A stretch of 64,000 bases of DNA from AC-56 sp963702195 (lineage in GTDB: Bacteria > Actinomycetota > Thermoleophilia > Solirubrobacterales > 70-9), in the NCBI GenBank assembly GCA_963702195.1, contig OY969725.1, forward strand, positions 558,001 through 622,000, read 5' to 3'. The position numbers and the translations under genes are program-made. Each line of letters begins with the position of its first letter. The stretch's first letter is position 1. The notes under the pieces were generated by a model, which was not told the DNA's origin, made no database searches, and saw nothing but the letters and a program-made list of their open reading frames with translations. Shown in pieces: positions 52,249 through 59,366 of this stretch.

Positions 52249-52266
52249 AATTAGGGTGCCCTAATT
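52249..52266. promoter_or_regulatory. Iron-box-like palindrome (DtxR/IdeR type candidate)
   Basis: AATTAGGG-TG-CCCTAATT has perfect 8-bp arms. It lies 22-39 bp upstream of the FTR1 permease start and overlaps the likely promoter. TTAGG...CCTAA half-sites are the form DtxR/IdeR repressors bind; the match to the canonical 19-mer is partial, so another regulator cannot be excluded. Confidence 0.65.
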
Positions 52267-52303
52267 AGGCGACCCTGCCTCGTTGCCCGCCAAGACGATT
52301 ATT

Positions 52304-52421
52304 GCGGCTTCGCCGCCTGACGACACCTGCTGCTGCGGCGACCAAGTCGCCGCCCACACAACTCAACGGCGGCTTCGCCGCCTGACGACACCTGCTGCTG
52401 CGGCGACCAAGTCGCCGCCCA
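52304..52421. repeat. Direct repeat of a 53-bp double-hairpin unit
   Basis: Two identical copies (52304-52356 and 52369-52421), 65 bp apart by start. Each contains a GCGGC-TTCG-CCGCC type hairpin with a TTCG tetraloop and a GGCGAC-CAA-GTCGCC hairpin. They fill most of the gap between the iron permease promoter and a membrane-protein promoter. Possible terminators or REP-like units. Confidence 0.9.
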
Positions 52422-52449
52422 ACACACCCGGGCCTCTACGATCGCGGCC

Positions 52450-54837
52450 TTGTTGGGCGCCTACGCATCCGTCGCGCTCGTATGCGCGGGCTCGCTCCTC
52501 GTCGGGCAGGCGATCCTGTTCCTCTGCGGCCGTCGAGACTGGACGTGGCTCTCCGGGCCAGTCGGTCTCGCCGCCCTCCTGGTGGCGAGCGGGCTGGCCA
52601 TCAAGCTGCCGGGCCACGGCACCGCCGTGGCGATCACGGCGGGCGTGATGCTCGTAGCGGCTGCAGCCCTCCTGGTCGTGCGGCGCGGGTCGATGGATGC
52701 GGCGCCCGGCGGCACGATCATCGCGGCGGCGATCGCGGGAGCGCTGGCCCTGCTCGCCGCCTCGGTGCCGTTCATCGCCAACGAGCGGATCGGGGTCCTC
52801 GGCGTCGGCCTCGTCAACGACGACATGGCGTACCACCTGCTGATCGCCGACTGGCTCAACACGCGGGTCGGCGACATGCCGGTCCTCATCCACCAGGGGT
52901 ATCCCGTGGGCCCGCATGCGCTGGTCGCGGGGTTGAGCGAGGGCTTGGGGGCGGGCCTGGTCGAGGCGTTCGCGGGTCTCACCCTGGCGATCCCCTTGCT
53001 GACCGCCCTGGTGGCGTTCGAGGCGCTTCGGGAGGTGCGCCCGGCCGCGCGCGCCGTGGCCGCGGTGCTCGTCGCGATGCCGTACCTCGCTGCCGCGTAC
53101 CTGGCGCAGGAGGCGTTCAAGGAGCCGATCGTGGCGCTGCTCCTGCTCGCGTTCGCGCTGCTGCTGCCGAGGGCGACGTCGCCGAGCGAGCCTGGGATGG
53201 CGAGCGCGGGAGAAACCAGCCCCGGCGCCCGTCAGGAACGGGCGCGGCCGGTTTTGAGCCGCGCCGCGCCGCTGGCGGTGATCGCCGCGGGGGCGACGTA
53301 TACGTACAGCTTCCCCGGTCTGTTCTGGTTCGCGGCCGCCGTCGCGATCTACGCGGTGATCCTCGCGATCGCCCCGAGGTGGCGACCGCGCGCCTCCGGC
53401 TCCGCGGGCCTCTTGACGGTCGCAGTCGGGATCGGCGTCCTCGCCGTGCTCACCGCTCCGGAGTGGATGCGGATGATCGACTTCGGCGGCTTTCGCGCAT
53501 TCCGCACCTCGAACCTGAGCGGTGGCCTCGGGAACCTGCGCCACCAGCTCTCGCCGCTCGAGGCGCTGGGCATCTGGCCGACGAGCGAGTTCCGGCTGGC
53601 CGCCTCGGACTCGAGCCATCCGGTCGCCTTCTACGCGGGCGGGCTGATAGCGCTGGCGGCGCTGGCGCTCGGCCTCCCTCGCTGGTTGCGGCGCTACGGT
53701 CCGGCGGTCCCGGCTGCGCTGGGCGCGGCCGCTCTCGGCTACCTGGGCGCTCGCCTGTTCGGCACCGTCTACACGAGCGCCAAGGCGCTTGCCGTCGCGG
53801 CCCCACTGGTCGCCCTCGTCGCCTTTGGCGGCCTGCTCGGCGGCGATCGTCCCTCACGGCGCGGGTTGGTGACGCCGGCGCTCGCCGCGGTGCTGGCCGC
53901 CGCCATGGCGCTGTCCAGCTTCCTGGTCCTGCGGCAGACGCCGGTCGCACCCACCGATCACGCGGAGCAGCTTGCCGAGCTTCGCCCGCTGGTCCAGGGA
54001 CAGAAGGTGCTCTTCCTCGGCCGCGACAACTTCGTCGCCTACGAGCTCCGCGGCTCGCGCCCGTTCACCGCGGTCCGCAACTACTACGACCCTCACTACG
54101 TGAAGCCCGACCTGCGTCTGAAGGACGTCTTTCGCAAGTTCGACTTCGACTCGGTCACGCCGGCGACCCTGAATCGATTCCCGTACGTGATCACGACCCG
54201 GGCCGCGTACGCGAGCGGGCCTCCGTCCGGATTCGAGCCTGTGCGGAGGACCGCGGACTTCGTGCTTTGGAAGCGCACGGCCCCGGTCGGGCCACGACGG
54301 ACGCTTCAGGAGGGCGACAACCCCGGTGTATCGCTCAAGTGCCCGTCGCGAGAAGCGACGAAGCTGCCCTCGAACGGCCGCGCCACGGTGTTCGGCAGGC
54401 CTCCGGTGGTCGGCGGGACCTGGTCGCCGAGCTCGACGGTCGAGGGCGCTTCCACGGTGACGCAGACGCTTGACCTTTCCCCCGGGCGGTGGGAGGTCTC
54501 GCTCCAATACGACGCGACCCAGCCGCTGCGCGTCTCGGCGCCTGGATTCGACGCGACGGTGCCGGCGAACCTCGACTACCGCGGCTCGGTGCCGTACTAC
54601 CCGGTCGGCGAGCTGACGATCAGGCGGCGCGGCCCGGTGCTCTTCAGCGTCCAGGAGGACAGCCCGCCGACCCCCGGCCGCCTGCTCGGCACGAAGGCCG
54701 AGGCCCATCTGGGGGCGATCGCGGCGAGCCCGGCGGATGCGGGCGGCCCAGTTCCGGGAGAGGCCGAGCGAGTGGTGCCGCTCGACCACGCCTGCGGCCG
54801 GTACCTCGACTCGTTCGCCCCGACCGGCGGCCGCTGA
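52450..54837 (+). CDS. Large polytopic membrane protein, unknown function
   Basis: A 795-aa protein with about 12-14 hydrophobic helices in the first 520 residues, a cytosolic loop at 240-275 and a C-terminal extracytoplasmic region (about 500-790) with beta-rich sequence. The extent and layout recall GT-C glycosyltransferase-like or polymerase-like membrane proteins, but no DxD/ExD signature at the expected first loop could be confirmed (VGLVNDDMAYHLLIADWLN at about 120-138 is a candidate acidic site). TTG 52450 starts 7 nt after TACGAT. It stands alone before the antiporter. Codons 256-269 come from a dispersed repeat. Confidence 0.7.
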   Translation: MLGAYASVALVCAGSLLVGQAILFLCGRRDWTWLSGPVGLAALLVASGLAIKLPGHGTAVAITAGVMLVAAAALLVVRRGSMDAAPGGTIIAAAIAGALALLAASVPFIANERIGVLGVGLVNDDMAYHLLIADWLNTRVGDMPVLIHQGYPVGPHALVAGLSEGLGAGLVEAFAGLTLAIPLLTALVAFEALREVRPAARAVAAVLVAMPYLAAAYLAQEAFKEPIVALLLLAFALLLPRATSPSEPGMASAGETSPGARQERARPVLSRAAPLAVIAAGATYTYSFPGLFWFAAAVAIYAVILAIAPRWRPRASGSAGLLTVAVGIGVLAVLTAPEWMRMIDFGGFRAFRTSNLSGGLGNLRHQLSPLEALGIWPTSEFRLAASDSSHPVAFYAGGLIALAALALGLPRWLRRYGPAVPAALGAAALGYLGARLFGTVYTSAKALAVAAPLVALVAFGGLLGGDRPSRRGLVTPALAAVLAAAMALSSFLVLRQTPVAPTDHAEQLAELRPLVQGQKVLFLGRDNFVAYELRGSRPFTAVRNYYDPHYVKPDLRLKDVFRKFDFDSVTPATLNRFPYVITTRAAYASGPPSGFEPVRRTADFVLWKRTAPVGPRRTLQEGDNPGVSLKCPSREATKLPSNGRATVFGRPPVVGGTWSPSSTVEGASTVTQTLDLSPGRWEVSLQYDATQPLRVSAPGFDATVPANLDYRGSVPYYPVGELTIRRRGPVLFSVQEDSPPTPGRLLGTKAEAHLGAIAASPADAGGPVPGEAERVVPLDHACGRYLDSFAPTGGR
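53216..53257 (+). repeat. Copy of the tRNA-related hairpin repeat inside a coding sequence
   Basis: CCAGCCCCGGCGCCC (53216-53230) is identical to 29139-29153, and after a 9-nt loop GGGCGCGGCCGGTTTTGA (53240-53257) matches 16 of 18 bases of the unit at 29166-29183. It encodes an in-frame linker of the membrane protein. Confidence 0.75.
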
Positions 54838-54857
54838 ACCGAATATAAGCCCGGGTC

Positions 54858-56102
54858 ATGAACCTTGGATTCGGGGACGCGATCCTCGTGCTGGGCGTGC
54901 TCCTCGCCATCGCCGCGGCGCTCTCGGGCGTCATGCGCGGGACCGTCCTCTCGATCTCGGTGCTGTCCGTCGGGCTCGGGATTGCGCTGGCGGAGACGGG
55001 CGCCGTGTCGGTGACGGCGAGCTCGCCCGGGGTCGTCGACGTGATCGAGATCGCCCTGATCCTGACCCTCTTCTCCGATGGCCTGTTCGTCGAGAGGGAG
55101 CTGCTTCGCGTTCATTGGGGCCCGGTGACGAGGGCGATCGTGGTGGCGATGCCGATCACGCTCGGGATCCTCGCCCTGGTCGGGCACAGCGTGTTCGGAG
55201 AGCTGAGCTGGGCGGAGGCCTTTCTGCTCGCGGCCGTGCTGACGCCGACCGACCCGGTCGTCACGTCGGCGGTCGTGACTGCTCAGCGCGTGCCGGCTCT
55301 GGTCCGGCACACGCTGAATCTGGAGTCTGGCCTCAACGACGGCCTGGCGCTTCCCTTCGTGTTGTTCTTCCTGGCGCTGGCACAGCCCGGCGGCGACGCG
55401 GGCAGCGAAGGGCTCAAGGTGCTGGGCGAGGCCGCCTTCGGGGGAGTCGTGGGCGTGGCGGTCGGCGTGCTCGGCGGGCGCCTTCACCACTACTTGCCGG
55501 GCGGGGGAATCACCAGACGCTACGAGGGGATCTACGCGGTGGGGTTCGGGCTGGCGGCCTTCGGCCTCGCCGACGTGACGATCGGGAACGGCCTGATCGC
55601 GGCGTTCGTAGCCGGGATCGCGATGGGGGCGGTCGACCACGACATCCCTGACACGTTCGTCGAGTTCGCGGAGAACGTGAGCGCCATCTCGCAGGTGATC
55701 ACCTTCTTCATCTTCGGCGCACTGATCGTCGGAACGGGATACCACGGGGACATCTGGCGCCTCGCGATCTTCGTGGCCGGAGCGCTGCTCGTGGCCAGGC
55801 CCGTCGCGATCCTGCTCTCCTTGATTCGCAGCCGGCTGCCGGGCCCGCAGAAGCTGTTCATCGCCTGGTTCGGCCCCAAGGGCGTCGCGTCGATGCTATT
55901 CGCCCTCTTCGTGCTGAAGTCGGCCGTGGAGCAGGGTGAGCTCATCTTCGAGATCGCCGCATTCACGATTCTCTGTTCGATCGCGGCCCACGGGCTGACC
56001 GACACGGTGGGCGCGAGCTGGATCCAGCGCCGGATGCAGCGCCGCGGAGCGGACGACGAAACCGGTCCGCCCGACGAGGTCCCGGGGCGAATCCTGGGCT
56101 GA
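54858..56102 (+). CDS. Cation/proton antiporter, CPA1/NhaP type
   Basis: A 414-aa antiporter with about 12 helices. SWAEAFLLAAVLTPTDPVVTSAVV is the family helix-5 signature with the Thr-Asp-Pro ion site, and NLESGLNDGLALPFVLFFLAL contains the ND pair. IAWFGPKGVASMLFALFVL is the conserved helix 10-11 region with its Gly-Pro-Lys. It exchanges Na+ or K+ for protons. The ATG at 54858 lies 8 nt after TATAAG. Its stop is 17 bp before the left inverted repeat of the next gene. Confidence 0.92.
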   Translation: MNLGFGDAILVLGVLLAIAAALSGVMRGTVLSISVLSVGLGIALAETGAVSVTASSPGVVDVIEIALILTLFSDGLFVERELLRVHWGPVTRAIVVAMPITLGILALVGHSVFGELSWAEAFLLAAVLTPTDPVVTSAVVTAQRVPALVRHTLNLESGLNDGLALPFVLFFLALAQPGGDAGSEGLKVLGEAAFGGVVGVAVGVLGGRLHHYLPGGGITRRYEGIYAVGFGLAAFGLADVTIGNGLIAAFVAGIAMGAVDHDIPDTFVEFAENVSAISQVITFFIFGALIVGTGYHGDIWRLAIFVAGALLVARPVAILLSLIRSRLPGPQKLFIAWFGPKGVASMLFALFVLKSAVEQGELIFEIAAFTILCSIAAHGLTDTVGASWIQRRMQRRGADDETGPPDEVPGRILG

Positions 56103-56118
56103 TGGGGGGCACCCCGCA

Positions 56119-56163
56119 GCATTGGGGGGTTTTGGTACGTGATGGCGTGCCTGAGTCCCCCAG
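56119..56163. repeat. Left 45-bp inverted repeat flanking the AbiEi/DUF559 gene
   Basis: Ungapped partner of 57047-57091 with 38 of 45 bases matching in inverted orientation. It begins GCATTGGGGGG and ends GTCCCCCAG, and overlaps the start codons of the gene. Confidence 0.85.
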
Positions 56164-57059
56164 AGCGGGCACGGCTGGCATGGGCGCTTGCCCGCGACCA
56201 GCATGGGGTGATCGCGCGCTTCCAGCTGCTCGCGCTCGGGTACACCCGGCGCGCAATCCAACACCGGATCGCGATCGGCCGGCTTCACCTGGTCTTTCGC
56301 GGTGTGTACGCAGTCGGGCGCCCGGAGGTGAGCCGCCGAGGCCGGTGGATGGCGGCGGTACTCGCGTGCCGACTCGATGTCGTCCTGAGTCACGAGAGCG
56401 CGGCGGATCTCTGGGAGATCGGGTCTGACTGCGGAGGCGTGATCCATGTGACGGGCCCTCGTGCGCGGGATCACCGTCAGCCTGGCCTCAGCGCCCATCG
56501 CAGTCGGACCCTCGCGGAACACGACCTCACCCGTCACCACGCCATCCCGGTTACGACTCCGCTTCGAACCCTTATCGACCTCGGGACGCGCCTGACCTCA
56601 TATGCGCTCGAGGCCGCCATCAACGAGGCCGATAAGCGTGATCTGATCGATCCGGTCGCTCTTCGGTCCGCGATTGAGGATCGGCAGGGGCAACGAGGGG
56701 TGCGCGCGCTGCGGGAGATCCTAGACCGCGGCGCGTTCGTCCTCACCGACTCGGAGCTTGAGCGACGGTTCTTGCGAATTGCCGGGCGGGCCGGCATGCC
56801 GATGCCGTTGACGCAGCAACGCGTCAACGGGTTCAGGGTGGACTTCTACTGGCCCGACCTGGGCCTGGTCGTCGAGACCGACGGCTTGCGCTACCACCGG
56901 ACGCCTTCGGAGCAGATGCGGGACCGCCTACGCGACCAGGCACACATTGCAGCCGGCCTGACCCAGCTGCGGTTCACGCACTGGCAGGTGCGCCATGACG
57001 CCGGTCACGTCGTGCGCACGCTCCGAGCCGCGGTCTCTACTCGCGAGTGGGGGACTTAG
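56142..57059 (+). CDS. AbiEi-like winged helix plus DUF559 nuclease-like protein
   Basis: A 305-aa protein. The N-terminal part (LARDQHGVIARFQLLALGYTRRAIQHRIAIGRLHLVFRGVYAVG) is a winged helix of the AbiEi antitoxin kind. The C-terminal part has VDFYWPDLGLVVETDGLRYHRTPSEQMRDRLRDQAHIAAGLTQLRFT, the DUF559 Vsr-like fold with D-x-x-W-P...E-x-D-G and H/R/D residues consistent with a nuclease site. ATG 56142 is chosen; GTG 56139 is in frame. No AbiEii toxin follows. The gene lies exactly between 45-bp inverted repeats. Confidence 0.8.
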   Translation: MACLSPPERARLAWALARDQHGVIARFQLLALGYTRRAIQHRIAIGRLHLVFRGVYAVGRPEVSRRGRWMAAVLACRLDVVLSHESAADLWEIGSDCGGVIHVTGPRARDHRQPGLSAHRSRTLAEHDLTRHHAIPVTTPLRTLIDLGTRLTSYALEAAINEADKRDLIDPVALRSAIEDRQGQRGVRALREILDRGAFVLTDSELERRFLRIAGRAGMPMPLTQQRVNGFRVDFYWPDLGLVVETDGLRYHRTPSEQMRDRLRDQAHIAAGLTQLRFTHWQVRHDAGHVVRTLRAAVSTREWGT

Positions 57060-57091
57060 GCACACCATGGCGTAGCAAAGCCCCCCAATGC
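57047..57091. repeat. Right 45-bp inverted repeat flanking the AbiEi/DUF559 gene
   Basis: Inverted partner of 56119-56163 (38 of 45 bases match, no gaps). It overlaps the stop codon of the gene. The bracketed unit is 973 bp (56119-57091). No clear target-site duplication outside. Confidence 0.85.
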
Positions 57092-57120
57092 GGCCCCGGG
57101 TGCTTGACGGGGAGCTTGGG

Positions 57121-57288
57121 CTAGACGTCGTCGGCGAGCTGCTGGACCACCTTGCGGGCGGTCTTCTCGTCGATCCCGGTGTGGAGCACGTAGAGGCTCA
57201 CGGCCTCGTCGATGTGCCCCAGGAGGACCGCCGACTCCACCTCGGGGGGCGGCTTGGGCGTCTCGGGTGTCGCGCCGCTCGACTCCAT
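57121..57288 (-). CDS. 55-aa protein at the end of the sdh operon
   Basis: A small protein starting MESSGATPETPKPPPEVE and ending VVQQLADDV, one base after the stop of the CCG-domain subunit (TGAGATG). It has a Pro-rich N-terminal tail and a helical core VLLGHIDEAVSLYVLHTGIDEKTARKVVQQ. It is too short for a length-filtered gene list. Its immediate position, start codon and amphipathic helices suggest a real accessory of the succinate dehydrogenase; no homolog is recognised. It may be a small subunit, assembly factor or regulator. Confidence 0.6.
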   Translation of the reverse strand: MESSGATPETPKPPPEVESAVLLGHIDEAVSLYVLHTGIDEKTARKVVQQLADDV

Positions 57289-57289
57289 C

Positions 57290-58198
57290 TCAGGCCGGGA
57301 CCGCGCCGGCGAGCCGGTTCTCCACCCACTCGGTGGAAGCGATGTGCTTCGACATGCCGAGCTCCTTGGGCTCGAACCCCAGGGCGAGCGCGACGAGCTG
57401 CGGCAGGTGCAGCACCGCGAGCCCCAGATCCCGACCGGTGACCTTCGCGGCCTCCGGCTGCTGCATGTCCAGGTTGAGGTGGCAGAGCGGGCACGGCGTC
57501 ACCAGGCAGTCCGCGCCGGCGTCGAGCGCATCGGCGATGTGGGTGCCGGCCTGGCGCAGGGACGTGTCGCGGTTCATGGTGATCACCGGGAAGCCGCAGC
57601 ACTTGCGGGCGCCGTCGTACTCGACCGGCGTCCCGCCGAGGGCCTCGATCACGCGCTCCAGGTAGAGGTCACGGTCGGGGTGCTCCTCATAGCCGATCCG
57701 GTGCTTGGGCCGGATGACGTAGCAGCCATAGAACGGCCCCACGCGCAGCTCGGTGAGCGGGCGGGTGACCTGCTCCTTCAGGCGGTCCAGGCCGTAGTCC
57801 TCGACCAGCACCCAGAGGAAGTTCTTGTTGTTCCAGCCGTCCTTCCCCTTCTCATAGGAGAGCCCCTCGTCAGCGAGCGCCTCGTTGATGTGCGCCCGGT
57901 AGGCGGAGTCGGCGTCGAGGCGCTGCTGGCACTCGGACTGGGCTCCCTGGCAGGTCGAGCAGATGTTCATCATCGCGAGCCCCGTGCTCTGGGCGAGCGC
58001 GAAGGTACGGGCGTTCAGCGTGTCCGCGAGCTCCTGGTTGTGCTCGGCGATGACCCCTGCTCCGCAGCAGTTCGCGCGGTCGAGCTCGACCAGCTCGATC
58101 CCCAGCCGGTCCGCGGCGAGCGCCATCGAGCCGTGAAGCTCGGGGGTGAACCCGCGCGACACGCACCCTGGCCAGTACGCGAGCTTCAGGTCAGCCAC
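57290..58198 (-). CDS. CCG-domain heterodisulfide-reductase-like subunit of type-E succinate dehydrogenase
   Basis: A 302-aa protein with two CCG (DUF224) domains: NCCGAGVIAEHN with CSTCQGAQSEC, and KCCGFPV with GCYVI and TPCPLCHLN. This is the HdrB-like subunit that replaces classical membrane anchors in type-E SDH/fumarate reductases and handles the quinone or a heterodisulfide-type acceptor. GTG 58198 overlaps the end of sdhB by 8 bp. The long upstream frame (to 58513) is an antisense artefact. Contains no transmembrane helix, so it is peripheral. Confidence 0.88.
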   Translation of the reverse strand: MADLKLAYWPGCVSRGFTPELHGSMALAADRLGIELVELDRANCCGAGVIAEHNQELADTLNARTFALAQSTGLAMMNICSTCQGAQSECQQRLDADSAYRAHINEALADEGLSYEKGKDGWNNKNFLWVLVEDYGLDRLKEQVTRPLTELRVGPFYGCYVIRPKHRIGYEEHPDRDLYLERVIEALGGTPVEYDGARKCCGFPVITMNRDTSLRQAGTHIADALDAGADCLVTPCPLCHLNLDMQQPEAAKVTGRDLGLAVLHLPQLVALALGFEPKELGMSKHIASTEWVENRLAGAVPA

Positions 58199-59351
58199 TA
58201 ACGTCTCCCTCCTCGTCGGGCTCGGGCTCGACACTGGCCTCCGGCGTCGACTCCGTGGCAGCCTCCTCGAGGGCCTCCTCCTCGCCGGTGACGTAGAGGT
58301 TGAGCTCCTCGCGGTGCTCCTCGGAGTGCGCGTAGATGTTCTTGACGTGCTTCTGGGCATCGCCGGGGAGCTTCGGGTGCACGCCGGGGATGAGCTTCGG
58401 AAGAGAGCGCATCTTGCCCGTTCGTATCCCGCGCAGCGCCGTGGGAAGCGACTCGACCAACGCCTTGATCCCGGCTGGCTTGGGCGCCAGCTTCCCTTTG
58501 ATCCCCGGCGCATAGGACTCCTGCTGGAGGAGTGCCTCGTCCAGCGTCCCCTTGCGCTCGATGATCTTGGTGAACGCGTGCTCGTGACGGCGACCGTTGT
58601 TGACGTCGTCGATGTCGTGCTCGTCGCCGGCCTTGCGCCGCAGGCGCATGATCTGGTCCATCGGTGCGACGCCCTTCGGGCACGCGTCGATGCACGAGAA
58701 GCAGTGCGTGCAGTCGTAGATCCCGTGCGGGTCCTGCGAGAGGTCGTAGAGCCGCTCCTTCGTCTGGGAGTCGCGCGGGTCGCCGACGAAGCGGTACGCC
58801 TTCGCGAGCGCGGCAGGACCGATGAACTCGGGGTCGGCCTCCATCGACAGGCAGGACGAGACGCAGGCGCCGCACTGGATGCAGGCCATCGACTGCGTGA
58901 TGTCGATCATCGACTCCGGCGGGACGACGTACTCGCGCTCCGGCGGCTGGCCCTCCGGGAGGAGCCACGGCGTGACGCGGCGGATCTTCTCCCAGTGCGT
59001 TGACTCCATGTCGGTGACGAGGTCCTTGACCACCGGCATATTCCCCATCGGCTCGACGACGATCGGCGCCGTTCCGTTCGCGGCTCGGCGGTCGGCGCCC
59101 TCCTGCGCCTCCGAGATCCGCGTCTTGCAGGCGAGGCCGGACTGTCCGTTGATCTTGGTCCCGCACGAGCCGCAGATCGCCGCGCGGCACGAGCAGCGGA
59201 CCACGAGCGTGCCGTCCTGGCGGTCGCGCACCTGGAGCAGGCCGTCGAGCACCGAGAGGTCCGGATCGAGCTCCACCTTGAACTCCTGCCAGTACGGGCC
59301 CTCACCCGATTCCGGCTGGTAGCGGCGAACCTTCAGCATGTACTCAGGCAT
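58191..59351 (-). CDS. sdhB: Succinate dehydrogenase/fumarate reductase iron-sulfur subunit
   Basis: A 386-aa electron-transfer subunit, longer than the usual ~240 because of a C-terminal extension. A [2Fe-2S] motif CSCRAAICGSCGTKING with a later LAC (about 53-74), then CIQCGACVSSC and CTHCFSCIDACP (about 155-230) for the [4Fe-4S] and [3Fe-4S] clusters. The C-terminus is acidic and low complexity (EEEALEEAATESTPEASVEPE), like some type-E proteins. It lies between sdhA and the CCG subunit. Confidence 0.94.
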   Translation of the reverse strand: MPEYMLKVRRYQPESGEGPYWQEFKVELDPDLSVLDGLLQVRDRQDGTLVVRCSCRAAICGSCGTKINGQSGLACKTRISEAQEGADRRAANGTAPIVVEPMGNMPVVKDLVTDMESTHWEKIRRVTPWLLPEGQPPEREYVVPPESMIDITQSMACIQCGACVSSCLSMEADPEFIGPAALAKAYRFVGDPRDSQTKERLYDLSQDPHGIYDCTHCFSCIDACPKGVAPMDQIMRLRRKAGDEHDIDDVNNGRRHEHAFTKIIERKGTLDEALLQQESYAPGIKGKLAPKPAGIKALVESLPTALRGIRTGKMRSLPKLIPGVHPKLPGDAQKHVKNIYAHSEEHREELNLYVTGEEEALEEAATESTPEASVEPEPDEEGDVSG

Positions 59352-59366
59352 CCCTCAGCACCCTAC

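Noticed and set aside
52304..52421. CRISPR-like array of two repeats
   Set aside because: Only two 53-bp copies with a 12-bp spacer and internal hairpins; no cas genes.
56142..57059. Complete AbiE toxin-antitoxin pair
   Set aside because: Only an AbiEi-like winged helix with DUF559 is present; no AbiEii nucleotidyltransferase follows.
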